From Streptomyces canus 299MFChir4.1 (GTDB lineage Bacteria; Actinomycetota; Actinomycetes; Streptomycetales; Streptomycetaceae): a stretch of 64,000 bases of DNA. Both the position numbers and the translations under genes were made by a program. The stretch's first letter is position 1. Each line of letters begins with the position of its first letter. The DNA lies in the NCBI RefSeq assembly GCF_000383615.1, contig NZ_KB911582.1, forward strand, positions 331,271-395,270, given 5' to 3'. The notes beneath the pieces were generated by a model. It did not search any database. It was not told the DNA's origin and saw only the letters and a list, made by a program, of their open reading frames with translations. Positions 1 to 8,352 of the stretch are shown piece by piece.

Positions 1-371
1 GCGATGCTGCTGGACAGTCCGATCGCGCCCGAGGCGGCGGCGAAGCCGACGACGCCGATCAGGAAGGTCTGGCGGTGGCCGAAGCGGTCACCGAGCTTGC
101 CGGCGGTGATCAGGGCGACCGCCAGCGCGAGGAAGTAGCCGTTGGTGATCCACTGGACGTCCGCGAAGCTCGCCTTGAGGTCGGCCTGGATGGCCGGGTT
201 GGCGATGGCCACGATGGTGCCGTCGAGGGCCACCATCATGACCCCGACGGCCACGGTCAGCAGGGTGAGCCAAGGGTGGCCGCGCAGTCCCGAGGCGGCC
301 GGCTGATCCGACGGGGACTGTGACGCCCGGTCCCCCGGCCCCGTCGTGTCGATGGTGGTCTGACTAGTCAT
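1..371 (-). CDS. MFS drug exporter, DHA2 (EmrB/QacA) type, N-terminal part
   Basis: This is the first 120 or so residues of a multidrug proton antiporter of the inner membrane; the rest lies beyond the left edge. A polar, Ser/Pro-rich leader of about 30 residues precedes TM1. TM1 carries the LDGTIVAIANPAI signature of 14-helix DHA2 exporters. TM2 follows, then the loop motif GKLGDRFGHRQTF (motif A). The ATG at 369-371 sits about 7 nt after a TAGCCT -10 box, so the mRNA is probably leaderless. It is divergent from a TetR gene, the usual repressor-exporter pair. The substrate cannot be told from this fragment. Confidence 0.9.
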   Translation of the reverse strand, partial: MTSQTTIDTTGPGDRASQSPSDQPAASGLRGHPWLTLLTVAVGVMMVALDGTIVAIANPAIQADLKASFADVQWITNGYFLALAVALITAGKLGDRFGHRQTFLIGVVGFAAASGAIGLSSSI

Positions 372-378
372 GTGTTCG

Positions 379-431
379 AGGCTAGTGACAGCCGCTGACA
401 ATTGACAAACCAATTCACAAGTCGGTAACTG
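379..431. promoter_or_regulatory. Divergent exporter/tetR promoters with inverted repeat
   Basis: Rightward, TTGACA (402-407) is spaced 18 bp from TAACTG (426-431), which places the transcription start at or next to the tetR ATG at 438. Leftward, a TTGTCA-like -35 and TAGCCT (complement of 379-384) place the start at the exporter ATG. Between them, AATTG (400-404) and CAATT (411-415) form an inverted repeat with a 6-bp spacer. It overlaps both -35 regions and is a plausible TetR operator. Confidence 0.5.
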
Positions 432-437
432 ACACCA

Positions 438-1073
438 ATGGACACACTGCGCGAACGCAAGAAACAGCGCACCCGGGAGGCACTGCTGCGGGTGGCGATC
501 GAGCTGTTCACCACCCGGGGCTACGAGCAGACGACCGTCGACGACATCGCCGACGCCGTCGGGGTCTCGCAGCGCACCTTCTTCCGCTACTTCGCCGGCA
601 AGGAGGACGCGGCGCTCGCCCTGGACGCGATGACGGTGAGCAACTTCGTCGACTCCGTACGCGCGCGTCCGCCGCACGAACCCCCGCTGGAGGCGCTGCG
701 CCAGGCCGTGCTCCAGGGGTGGGACACGCTGCACGAGGTCGTCGAGTCGGTCGTGCCGGTGGAGCGGTTCCTCGGCATGTACCGGGTGATCGAGTCGACG
801 CCCGTACTGCTCGCCGCGCATCTGCGGCGCTCGGCCGAGGTCGAGGAGGTGCTCACCCGGGTGCTGGCCGAGCGCGAGGGCCTCGACGCGGCCACCGACC
901 CGCGGCCCAGGCTGCTGGTGGCCGTCTTCAGCGGAGTGATGCGGGTGACGGAACGGCAGTGGTCGACCGACGGGGAGTTCAGCCTGGAGGCGATGCGCGC
1001 GCTGACGGTCTCCCACCTCGAACTGCTGGGTCCCGCGCTGACCGGCACGTGGGTCCCCTACACCAAAACGTGA
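438..1073 (+). CDS. TetR/AcrR family transcriptional regulator
   Basis: A 211-residue DNA-binding repressor. The N-terminal helix-turn-helix (about residues 8-55) reads TTVDDIADAVGVSQRTFFRYF, a standard TetR recognition helix. The C-terminal ligand-binding half is helical and not family-specific. It is divergently placed 66 bp from the DHA2 exporter, so it most likely represses that gene and itself in response to an exported compound. The ATG at 438 falls at the predicted transcription start, so translation may be leaderless; I see no Shine-Dalgarno sequence. Confidence 0.9.
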   Translation: MDTLRERKKQRTREALLRVAIELFTTRGYEQTTVDDIADAVGVSQRTFFRYFAGKEDAALALDAMTVSNFVDSVRARPPHEPPLEALRQAVLQGWDTLHEVVESVVPVERFLGMYRVIESTPVLLAAHLRRSAEVEEVLTRVLAEREGLDAATDPRPRLLVAVFSGVMRVTERQWSTDGEFSLEAMRALTVSHLELLGPALTGTWVPYTKT

Positions 1074-1127
1074 TACCCGTCACTCGATTAACCCGAGACC
1101 GTCCCGTTCTCCTAGTGTGTCCTTTCA

Positions 1128-2345
1128 GTGACTTCCTTCGACACCTCCCCGCAACTCAACGTCTGGCGCGCACTGCTCGCGCTGGCCGTGGTGTTCGTGA
1201 TGCTGGCGACCACCGGCTGGACCGCCCTGCGCAACCAGCGGGAGGCCGGTCCGCTCCAGGCCTCGCTCGAGTCCTGGGCGCACGGCCGCCTCCACGGGCA
1301 CCGGCTGCCCGACCCGGACACCGGCCCCGCCCAGCTCACACGCTTCTTCGCCGCGCTCGGCTCCCAGGAGCGGGTCCGCCTCGCCCAGCGCTACCCGCTC
1401 GCGGTCGGCAACATGAACGGCGCCCCCGTCGCCCTGCGCTACCAGGCCAACCGCCTCGCGCTCCTCCAGGCCCGTGCCGTCGAGCGCACCCGCATGCACG
1501 ACGCCCGGCTCACGCCGGCCGGTCAGCAGGAGGCGGGCCGCCGTATGCACCGCTTCGAGGCGCTGACCGCCCCGGAGCGCCACATCCTCGCCTTCGACCC
1601 CGACGGCTCCGGCCGGGTCGCCGAGGTCTTCGGCGACCTCGGCTCGGCAGAGCGGGTCTCCGTCGTCGTGCCCGGCGTCGACACCGACGTGCTCACCTTC
1701 CAGCGCACGAATCGCAGTTACTCCGCGCCGGTCGGCATGGCCCAGGCCCTCTACCGGGCCGAGCGGAAGGCGAGCCCGGCCACGCGTACGGCGGTGATCG
1801 CCTGGGCGGACTACACGGCACCCGCAGGACTCGGCATCGACTCGGCCACCGCGATGCGCGCCGAGAACGGCGCCGTCCGGCTGAACGCACTGGTGCGGGC
1901 GCTGCCCGGCACCTCGCCCGTCTCCCTGTTCTGCCACAGCTACGGCTCGGTGGTGTGCGGGGTGGCCGCGCACAAGCTGCCCGGCCGGGTGGCCGACATC
2001 GCGGTGGCCGGCAGCCCCGGGATGCGGGTCTCCAACGCCGCCCATCTGCGCACCACCGCACGGGTGTGGGCGATGCGGGACGCCGACGACTGGATCCAGG
2101 ACGTGCCGTACCTGGAGGTGGGCGGGCTCGGCCACGGCGCCGACCCGGTGTCCTCCGCGTTCGGCGCGCGCGTGCTGTCCGCGCAGGGTGCGGACGGTCA
2201 CGCCGGTTACTTCGAGCCCGGAACGGAGAGCCTGTTCAACTTCGCCGAGATCGGCATTGGCGCGTACCGCTCGGTGCAGTGCGCCCACGAGGACGAAGCC
2301 TGTCGCGCCGGTTTGTCCGGCACGGCCACGGCCGGACGCGCGTAG
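1128..2345 (+). CDS. Membrane-anchored alpha/beta hydrolase, DUF1023 family
   Basis: A 405-residue protein with an uncleaved-looking N-terminal membrane segment (about residues 13-30, ALLALAVVFVMLATTGWTAL) and a large extracytoplasmic domain. The hydrolase nucleophile elbow is FCHSYGSVVCG with the serine in HSYGS. The DUF1023 pattern is also visible in VVVPGVDTDVLTF and the late DDWIQDVP segment. Family members are putative lipases/esterases with no settled substrate. A GTG start at 1128 is used because the membrane segment begins just after it. It stands alone, 54 bp after the tetR gene. Confidence 0.8.
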   Translation: MTSFDTSPQLNVWRALLALAVVFVMLATTGWTALRNQREAGPLQASLESWAHGRLHGHRLPDPDTGPAQLTRFFAALGSQERVRLAQRYPLAVGNMNGAPVALRYQANRLALLQARAVERTRMHDARLTPAGQQEAGRRMHRFEALTAPERHILAFDPDGSGRVAEVFGDLGSAERVSVVVPGVDTDVLTFQRTNRSYSAPVGMAQALYRAERKASPATRTAVIAWADYTAPAGLGIDSATAMRAENGAVRLNALVRALPGTSPVSLFCHSYGSVVCGVAAHKLPGRVADIAVAGSPGMRVSNAAHLRTTARVWAMRDADDWIQDVPYLEVGGLGHGADPVSSAFGARVLSAQGADGHAGYFEPGTESLFNFAEIGIGAYRSVQCAHEDEACRAGLSGTATAGRA

Positions 2346-2411
2346 AGGCCGCAGGAAGTGCGGTCTGCGCGAGGAGGGACGAAGCAGCTCGTGCCGAATA
2401 CGATGACCCGC

Positions 2412-3260
2412 ATGGGTGACGTACTGGCCGGATTTCATGCCGCCTGGGAGTTCGAGTCCGACTCCGTGCTCATCCGCTACGAAAGGGGGATTCGCACACC
2501 GAAGCTCTTCCAGGCGCTCGGGGAACGACGGATCCCGCTGGAGGCGATCTCCGGGGTGACGCTGACTCCCGGCAAGCGGGGCACGGTGGTGCTGCACGCC
2601 GAGCCGCGGCCCGGGGCGGACCCGCTCATGGAGGCGGCGGCGGGGCAGCTGAAGGAAGGCTGCGACCCCTACCGGCTGGTGCTGCCGGCCGACAAGGAGA
2701 CGCTCGCCGAGTACTACACGGACGAGCTGCGCGCCCTCCTGAAGGAGGACGACGAGCCGGCGGAACGATTCCTGGTACCCGCGCCCGAGGTGCCGTTGCA
2801 GTTCAAGGCGTACGACGGCAAGGCGAGCTTCGACGGCAGTACCGTGCGCTTCCGCTGGTTCTGGACAGGGGCGTCCTCGGCGAAGTGGAAGGCCGGCGAC
2901 CAGAATTTTCCGGTCTCCGAGCTGACGGGTGTCGAGTGGCGGTCGCCGGAGGTCTTCGAGGGGCATCTGCGGTTGCTCCGCGGCGAGCCGGGCCCGGTGC
3001 AGGCGGACCAGGATCCGGCGGCCGTGGTGTTCGGGCTCGGGTACGGGCCGGTCCATGAGTCCCTGCCGTTCGCGGCGGCGGTCCTCGCGGCCGTACGGCG
3101 ACGAGGGCCCGCGGCGGCGGTCCCGGCCGCGACCGCGCCGCGCCGGGACCCCGCCGACATCGCCGAGCGCATCCGCCACCTCGGAGAACTGCACCAGGCC
3201 GGCCTGGTCACCGACGAGGAGTTCTCCGTGAAGAAGGCGGAGTTGCTGGCGGAGCTGTGA
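2412..3260 (+). CDS. DUF4429 domain protein with C-terminal SHOCT motif
   Basis: About 282 residues. The N-terminal part holds two related beta-rich halves (about 10-95 and 130-215), each with a 'V.I.Y.RG' or 'V.F.W.WTG' type opening and a later LPADKETL-like segment, as in DUF4429 (a PH-like fold). The last 35 residues (DIAERIRHLGELHQAGLVTDEEFSVKKAELLAEL) form a SHOCT helix pair, a common short oligomerisation tail. Function is unknown; it is probably cytoplasmic. In-frame ATGs occur at 2403 and 2412; I chose the latter because MGDVL begins the conserved part. Confidence 0.75.
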   Translation: MGDVLAGFHAAWEFESDSVLIRYERGIRTPKLFQALGERRIPLEAISGVTLTPGKRGTVVLHAEPRPGADPLMEAAAGQLKEGCDPYRLVLPADKETLAEYYTDELRALLKEDDEPAERFLVPAPEVPLQFKAYDGKASFDGSTVRFRWFWTGASSAKWKAGDQNFPVSELTGVEWRSPEVFEGHLRLLRGEPGPVQADQDPAAVVFGLGYGPVHESLPFAAAVLAAVRRRGPAAAVPAATAPRRDPADIAERIRHLGELHQAGLVTDEEFSVKKAELLAEL

Positions 3261-3290
3261 GGTTCGTTGTCGGGTGCGGGACGGCGGGGG

Positions 3291-3488
3291 CTAGGGCCTG
3301 TTGCGAAAGTGGCCTCTGCCGCGCGACGCCCGGCACGCTCCCCCGGAGGGGGGACCCCCACTCGCCGCACCGCCCGAAAGCCCGAGTACGCCCAGCACGA
3401 GGGCTTCCGGCCGGCGCGCCGAGAGCACGCACCGAACGCCGCGCGGCCGCCCTCCGGGCGACGAGGCCACTTTCCCAACAGGCCCTAG
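3291..3488. mobile_element. 198-bp MITE-like element with 26-bp terminal inverted repeats
   Basis: The left end (3291-3316) reads CTAG then GGCCTGTTGCGAAAGTGG. The right end (3463-3488) is its reverse complement with one mismatch over 26 bp. Both ends carry CTAG, a palindromic tetranucleotide that could be a target duplication. The interior has no plausible coding frame and includes a strong C/G palindrome around 3345-3362. It lies between the stop codons of two convergent genes. Size, terminal repeats and lack of coding fit a miniature element mobilised in trans, perhaps by an IS5-type transposase; that family link is inference. Confidence 0.65.
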
Positions 3489-3490
3489 TC

Positions 3491-3510
3491 GCGCCGTTCC
3501 CCGCGCCCCT
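3491..3510. repeat. Dispersed GC-rich repeat, copy 1
   Basis: The 20-mer contains GTTCCCCGCGCCCCT, found again with one difference at 62162-62181. Both copies sit at the 3' end of a gene on the minus strand. I recognise this as a frequent intergenic word in Streptomyces genomes, but its role is unknown to me. Confidence 0.45.
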
Positions 3511-3519
3511 GACGACGAT

Positions 3520-4536
3520 TCACTCGCGGCCCGCTGACGAGAACCGCATGTCCGCGTACCGGTCGCCCGCCACCTGGCCCGCGATCGGCTCCAGCAGCTC
3601 CAGCTCCTCCTTCGTGAGCTCGATGCCCGTCGCCGCCGCGTTCTCCTCGACCCTGCTCGGCTTGCGGGTGCCCGGGATCGGGATCACCGGCAGGTCGTGG
3701 ACCGTCGTCTGCTGCTGGACCCAGGCGAGCGCGATCTGGCCCAGGGAGACCCCATGGGCCTCGGCGACCGTGCGGACCGGCTCCAGCAGGGCCGCGTTCG
3801 CCGCCGCGTTGTCGCCGGTGAAGCGGGGCTGCTGGCGGCGGAAGTCGTCGGCCGTGAGGTCCTTGTCGGCGTTGGTGAACGAGCCGGTGAGGAAGCCGCG
3901 GCCGAGCGGGGAGTACGGGACGAGGGTGACGCCGAGTTCACGGGCGGCCGGGACCACCTGGGCCTCGATGTCCCGGCTGAACAGGGACCACTCCGACTGC
4001 ACGGCGGCGATGGGGTGGACGGCCTGGGCCGCGCGCAGCTCCGCCGCGGTGACCTCGCTCAGGCCCAGGTGCTTGACCTTGCCCTCGCGAACCAGCTCGG
4101 CCATGGTGCCGACGGACTCCTCGATCGGCACGTTCACATCGCGCCGGTGCATGTAGTAGAGGTCGATCGCGTCGACGTCCAGGCGCTTCAGGCTCGCCTC
4201 GACCGCCTGGCGGATGTAGGGCGGGTCGTTGCGGATGATCCGCCTGGTCGGGTCGTCCGGCGGTATGGACAGGGCGAACTTGGTGGCGATCACGACCTCG
4301 TCGCGGTGGGCCTTGAAGAACGGGGACAGGAACTTCTCGTTCTCCCCCCGGCCGTAGGCGTCCGCCGTGTCGTAGAGCGTGATGCCGAGCTCCAGGGCGC
4401 GCTCCAGGGTGGCCCGGGACGCCTCCGCGTCCACGGGGCCGTACGCGAAGCTCATGCCCATGCAGCCGAGCCCCTGGACGCCGACCTCAGGGCCGGTCTC
4501 GCCCAGTCGTGCGGTGGGGATCCTGCTGTCGGTCAT
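3520..4536 (-). CDS. Aldo/keto reductase
   Basis: A 338-residue NADPH-dependent oxidoreductase with the (beta/alpha)8 fold. The catalytic tetrad is visible: Asp56 and Tyr61 in YDTADAYG, Lys86 in IATKF, and His in YYMHRRD (about 130). The cofactor-binding region IPIPGTRKPSRVEEN lies near 285-300. It resembles the AKR13/YakC-like group that reduces aldehydes and ketones. Its ATG overlaps the stop of the upstream merR gene by 4 bp, so it is translationally coupled. The MerR operator suggests induction by reactive aldehydes or a similar electrophile stress. Confidence 0.9.
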   Translation of the reverse strand: MTDSRIPTARLGETGPEVGVQGLGCMGMSFAYGPVDAEASRATLERALELGITLYDTADAYGRGENEKFLSPFFKAHRDEVVIATKFALSIPPDDPTRRIIRNDPPYIRQAVEASLKRLDVDAIDLYYMHRRDVNVPIEESVGTMAELVREGKVKHLGLSEVTAAELRAAQAVHPIAAVQSEWSLFSRDIEAQVVPAARELGVTLVPYSPLGRGFLTGSFTNADKDLTADDFRRQQPRFTGDNAAANAALLEPVRTVAEAHGVSLGQIALAWVQQQTTVHDLPVIPIPGTRKPSRVEENAAATGIELTKEELELLEPIAGQVAGDRYADMRFSSAGRE

Positions 4537-5000
4537 CCTGCCTTCTCCTTCTCCCAGTCGGCGCTGCCGGCCTCGGCATAGAAACTGATCTTGTGGTCGA
4601 GCACGGCGAGGGTGTCCTGGAGCTCCGCGATCCGGGCCAGCACGTCCCGGCGGGTCGCCTCAAGGAGCTTGAAGCGGTCGCCGAACGTCTGGTCGCCCTC
4701 CCGCACCAGTTCCGCGTAGCGCACCATGTCGGCGACCGGCATGCCGGTGAGCCGGAGCTTGCCGACGAAGGCGAGCCAGTCGAGGTCACGGTTGCTGTAG
4801 CGGCGCTGGCCGGTGTGCGAGCGGTCGATGTGCGGCATCAGGCCGATGCGCTCGTACCAGCGCAGGGTGTGCGCGGTCAGCCCGGTGAAGGCGACGACCT
4901 CGCTGATCGTGTAGCTGTCCTGGCCGTTCGGACGCCGGTGCGGGTGCGGCGGAGCGGCACAGCTGTCGGTCCTGGTACTCGTGGTCTCCATCACCGTCAT
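4533..5000 (-). CDS. MerR family regulator (NmlR/AdhR-like)
   Basis: 155 residues. After a tail of about 28 residues comes the winged helix YTISEVVAFTGLTAHTLRWYERIGLMPHIDRSHTGQRRYSNRDLDWLAFVGKLRLTGM in family order, then a dimerisation coiled coil (ATRRDVLARIAELQDTLAVLDHKISFY). It lacks the paired cysteines of metal-sensing MerR proteins. The start at 5000 is set by a MerR-type promoter just upstream that makes the transcript leaderless; METTS at 4991 is the alternative. It drives itself and the coupled aldo/keto reductase. Confidence 0.88.
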   Translation of the reverse strand: MTVMETTSTRTDSCAAPPHPHRRPNGQDSYTISEVVAFTGLTAHTLRWYERIGLMPHIDRSHTGQRRYSNRDLDWLAFVGKLRLTGMPVADMVRYAELVREGDQTFGDRFKLLEATRRDVLARIAELQDTLAVLDHKISFYAEAGSADWEKEKAG

Positions 5001-5017
5001 GGCTTCAACGCTATGGC

Positions 5018-5035
5018 CTTGGAGTGCACTCCAAG
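5018..5035 (-). promoter_or_regulatory. MerR-type operator and promoter
   Basis: CTTGGAGTGCACTCCAAG is a perfect 18-bp palindrome. On the minus strand it lies inside a 19-bp spacer between TTGCTT (-35) and TAGCGT (-10), the over-long spacing that MerR activators correct by DNA distortion. It closely matches the published NmlR/AdhR operator type (CTTGGAGT...ACTCCAAG). The -10 box is 7 nt from the merR ATG. Confidence 0.8.
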
Positions 5036-5097
5036 CAAGCGGTACCGGTAAGAAATCGGCAGGACGCGCCACAGGTGCGGTCGCTAGCGTGCGGACC

Positions 5098-5568
5098 ATG
5101 AGTCTCGTACGCCGTGCCACGACCGAGGACGCCGAGGAAGTGCTGCGTCTGCGCCAGGTGATGATCGACGCTCTGCCCGGCGGGGACGCCTCCACAGCGT
5201 GGCACGCCGAGGCGCTGCCGTCGCTGCGGCGGAAGCTGGGCGAGGCCGACGGGGACTTCGCCGCCTTCGTCGTCGACCACCCGGACCGGCCGGGGGCGCT
5301 GGGCGCGCTGGTGGTCGGGACGGTCGACTACCGGATCGGCAAGGCGGGCAATCCGCACGGGCTGGCCGGGTACGTCTTCAGCGTCGCCACCGACCCGCAG
5401 GCGCGCCGGCGCGGGTACGCGCGCGCGTGCATGGACGAACTGCTGGCGTGGTTCCGCGAGCGGGGCGCCGGGCAGGTCATGCTGACCGCGTCCCCGGAGG
5501 CCGAGTCGCTCTACGTCTCGCTCGGCTTCGTGCACAAGCCGGACCCCACGATGATTCTGAAGCTCTGA
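5098..5568 (+). CDS. GNAT family N-acetyltransferase
   Basis: 156 residues of a single GNAT domain. Motif A, for acetyl-CoA pyrophosphate binding, is VFSVATDPQARRRGYARACMDELL (R-R-R-G-Y in place of Q/RxxGxG/A). The C-terminal strand pair holds MLTASPEAESLYVSLGF. The acceptor substrate is unknown. The ATG at 5098 is chosen because SLVRRATTEDAEEVLRLR is the standard beta-1/alpha-1 opening. It is divergent from the merR promoter and 19 bp ahead of the next gene, so the two may be co-transcribed. Confidence 0.88.
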   Translation: MSLVRRATTEDAEEVLRLRQVMIDALPGGDASTAWHAEALPSLRRKLGEADGDFAAFVVDHPDRPGALGALVVGTVDYRIGKAGNPHGLAGYVFSVATDPQARRRGYARACMDELLAWFRERGAGQVMLTASPEAESLYVSLGFVHKPDPTMILKL

Positions 5569-5587
5569 GCCGCTTACGCTCGACGGC

Positions 5588-6403
5588 ATGTCCTTGCAGA
5601 GCCTCGCGTTGATCGAGAACTGGCCGGTTCCCACCGCTGCGGCGGGGGTGGTCCGGGCCGACGGCACGGTCCTCGGCACCCACGGTCCGACCGGCCACCG
5701 CTTCCCGCTGGCCTCGGTCACCAAGCCGCTCGCCGCGTACGCCGTCCTCGTCGCGTACGAGGAGGGAGCGGTCGAGCTCGACGAGCCGGCCGGGCCGAGC
5801 GGATCGACGGTGCGGCACCTGCTCGCGCACACCTCGGGGCTGGCCTTCGACGAGCACCGGGTCACCGCCCCGCCCGGGGAGCGGCGGCTGTATTCGAACG
5901 CCGGGTTCGAGCAGCTCGGGGACCACCTCGCCAAGGCCACGGACATCCCGTTCGCGGAGTATCTGCGGCAGGCGGTCCTGGAGCCGCTGGGCATGACGTC
6001 GACGTCCCTGGAGGGCTCCCCCGCGAAGGACGGCGTGTCCACGGTCGGGGATCTTCTCCGGTTCGCGGCGGAGGTGCAGGCGCCCCGGCTGCTGGACCCG
6101 CGCACGGTCGCGGAGGCGATGACGGTCCAGTACCCGGGCACGAAGGGCGTCCTGCCCGGCTACGGCCACCAGAACCCCAACGACTGGGGCCTCGGGTTCG
6201 AGATCCGCGACGGCAAGTCCCCGCACTGGACGGGGAGTTCCTCGTCCCCTCGCACCTTCGGGCACTTCGGCCAGTCCGGCACCTTCCTGTGGATCGACCC
6301 GGACGCGCGGGCGGCCTGCGTGGCGCTGACGGACCGCGCGTTCGGGCCGTGGGCGGTCGAGGCGTGGCCGGCGTTCACCGACGCCGTCCTGGCCGAGCTC
6401 TAG
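5588..6403 (+). CDS. Serine hydrolase, beta-lactamase/class C-like family
   Basis: 271 residues of a compact beta-lactamase-related fold (PF00144 type). Motifs in order: SxxK in LASVTKPLAAY (about residue 43), YSN in RRLYSNAGFEQLG (about 99), and HFGQSGTF (about 222) in place of KTG. No signal peptide is seen, so it is probably a cytoplasmic esterase or amidase rather than a resistance enzyme. Its TAG stop overlaps the stop of the convergent pirin gene within CTAG at 6400-6403. Confidence 0.85.
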   Translation: MSLQSLALIENWPVPTAAAGVVRADGTVLGTHGPTGHRFPLASVTKPLAAYAVLVAYEEGAVELDEPAGPSGSTVRHLLAHTSGLAFDEHRVTAPPGERRLYSNAGFEQLGDHLAKATDIPFAEYLRQAVLEPLGMTSTSLEGSPAKDGVSTVGDLLRFAAEVQAPRLLDPRTVAEAMTVQYPGTKGVLPGYGHQNPNDWGLGFEIRDGKSPHWTGSSSSPRTFGHFGQSGTFLWIDPDARAACVALTDRAFGPWAVEAWPAFTDAVLAEL

Positions 6404-7053
6404 GACATCTCCCACACCAGCAGTTCGGCCGGGGTCACCGCCACCAGGTCCAGCTCCTTGGCCTCGGTGACCCGGGCCGCGTCACCGGCTCCCAACTCCT
6501 CGCCGTCCAGCCGCACTTCCCCCCGCACGACATGGACGTACAGGTGGCGCCCGTCCGGCACCGCCGTCCGCTCCCCCGCGCCGAGCCGCCGTACGTGCAG
6601 CATCGCGCCCGCCTCCGGGATCGCGTACGGCGTCGAGTCGGCGATCCCGCGGACTATCTCGTACGACGGCTCGCCGCCGGGCTCCAGGGGTGCCAGCCAG
6701 GTCTGCACGAAGGTCAGCGGGGTCTCGGCGTCGTTGCGCTCGACGTGCCGGACGCCCGCGGCGGCGCTCAGCCGCTGGACGTCACCGGGCCGTACGACCG
6801 TCTCGTGCCCGGTGGAGTCCCGGTGCGTCAGCTCCCCCTCGACCACCCACGTCACGATCTCGGTGTGGCTGTGCGGATGTTCGTCGAACCCGGCCCCGGG
6901 CAGCAGCCGCTCCTCGTTGCAGGCGATCAGCGCGCCGAACCGGAGGTTGTCGGGGTCGTAGTGCGGCCCGAACGAGAAGGCGTGCCACGACTCGATTCCG
7001 GTCCCGGGATCCCCGCCTGGGTAGCGCTCCGCGGCGCGCCGTACGTCCGTCAC
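6400..7053 (-). CDS. Pirin-like bicupin protein
   Basis: 217 residues. The N-terminal cupin holds the metal ligands in GFDEHPHSHTEIVTWVVEGELTHRDS (two His, then a third) and VRPGDVQRLSAAAGVRHVE, the standard pirin layout. The second cupin is degenerate (HLYVHVVRGEVRLDGEELGAGDAARV). Pirins are iron-binding proteins, some of which show quercetin dioxygenase activity. A GTG start at 7053 precedes TDVRRAAERYPGG. It is convergent with the serine hydrolase and divergent from fasR. Confidence 0.88.
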   Translation of the reverse strand: MTDVRRAAERYPGGDPGTGIESWHAFSFGPHYDPDNLRFGALIACNEERLLPGAGFDEHPHSHTEIVTWVVEGELTHRDSTGHETVVRPGDVQRLSAAAGVRHVERNDAETPLTFVQTWLAPLEPGGEPSYEIVRGIADSTPYAIPEAGAMLHVRRLGAGERTAVPDGRHLYVHVVRGEVRLDGEELGAGDAARVTEAKELDLVAVTPAELLVWEMS

Positions 7054-7146
7054 GGCACCACGGTAGTGCCAGGGCGGGCCGCCCGTGGGGTCTCGGGCGG
7101 TACCCGGCGGCGCGCACTGACGTCCGGATAAGGCAGTCTTGTCCCC

Positions 7147-8352
7147 GTGCCCGAACCCGAACACCGCAAGTCCGACCCCGCCGCACGCGCCCCCCATGCT
7201 CATGCCGCGACCCTGAGGCGGCTGGAGAAGTCGTCCGGGTCGCTCGCCCAGCAGGCCATCACGCGCATGGACGAGACGCTGCCGTGGTACCGGGCGATGC
7301 CCCCGGAGAACCGTTCCTGGATCGGGCTGGTCGCCCAGGCCGGTATCGCGGCCTTCACGGAGTGGTTCCGGCGTCCGGACGCCCCGCAGGCCATCTCCAC
7401 CGATGTGTTCGGGACCGCTCCCCGTGAGCTGACCCGGGCCATCACACTGCGGCAGACCGTGGAGATGGTGCGCACCACCATCGAGGTCATGGAGAGCGCG
7501 ATCGACGAGGTCGCCGCCCCCGGTGACGAGTCCGTGCTGCGTGAGGCCCTGCTCGTGTACGCCCGCGAGATCGCCTTCGCCACCGCGCAGGTCTACGCCC
7601 AGGCCGCCGAGGCACGCGGTGCCTGGGACGCCCGGCTGGAGTCGCTCGTGGTGAACGCGGTGCTCAGCGGGGAGGCCGACGAAGGGGCCGTGAGCAGGGC
7701 GGCGGCCCTGGGGTGGAACGCGCCCGAGCATGTGTGTGTCGTGCTCGGCACCGCTCCCGACGGTGACTCGGAACTGACGGTCGAGGCCATCCGGCGGGCC
7801 GCCCGGCACGCCAAGCTCCAGGTGCTGACCGGGGTGCTCGGGGCCCGGCTCGTGGTGATCGCGGGCGGCAGCGACAACCCGCTCGCCGTGGCCAAGTCGC
7901 TGATCGGGCCCTATGCGGCCGGACCCGTGGTCGCCGGGCCCGTGGTACCCGATCTGCTCGCCGCGACCCGCTCCGCGCAGGCGGCCGCCGCCGGGCTCAA
8001 GGCGTGTTCCGCCTGGCAGGACGCCCCGCGTCCGGTGCTGGCGGACGACCTGCTTCCGGAACGCGCGATGGCCGGTGATCCCAGTGCGCGCGAGCAGTTG
8101 GTGGAGGAGATCTACAGACCGCTGGAAGAGGCCGGTTCCGCGCTCCTGGAAACGCTCTCTGTCTACCTCGAACAGGCGTCCAGTCTGGAGGGCGCGGCCC
8201 GGATGCTCTTCGTGCATCCCAACACCGTGCGCTACCGGCTTCGACGTGTGACTGACGTCACCGGCTGGTCGCCCTCCGACGTACGTTCGGCGTTCACCCT
8301 GCGCATCGCGCTCATCCTGGGGCGTCTGGCCGACGGAGATCTCCAGCCCTAG
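7147..8352 (+). CDS. fasR: FasR, PucR-family activator of fatty-acid synthesis genes
   Basis: 401 residues. The C-terminal PucR-type helix-turn-helix (about 345-395) reads SSLEGAARMLFVHPNTVRYRLRRVTDVTG. The central GGDEF-like region and the helical N-terminal half fit the Streptomyces regulator that binds upstream of fabD and activates the fabD-fabH-acpP-fabF operon. The assignment rests on the domain pattern plus its position 89 bp upstream of fabD. In S. coelicolor FasR is needed for normal membrane-lipid and triacylglycerol synthesis. Confidence 0.92.
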   Translation: MPEPEHRKSDPAARAPHAHAATLRRLEKSSGSLAQQAITRMDETLPWYRAMPPENRSWIGLVAQAGIAAFTEWFRRPDAPQAISTDVFGTAPRELTRAITLRQTVEMVRTTIEVMESAIDEVAAPGDESVLREALLVYAREIAFATAQVYAQAAEARGAWDARLESLVVNAVLSGEADEGAVSRAAALGWNAPEHVCVVLGTAPDGDSELTVEAIRRAARHAKLQVLTGVLGARLVVIAGGSDNPLAVAKSLIGPYAAGPVVAGPVVPDLLAATRSAQAAAAGLKACSAWQDAPRPVLADDLLPERAMAGDPSAREQLVEEIYRPLEEAGSALLETLSVYLEQASSLEGAARMLFVHPNTVRYRLRRVTDVTGWSPSDVRSAFTLRIALILGRLADGDLQP

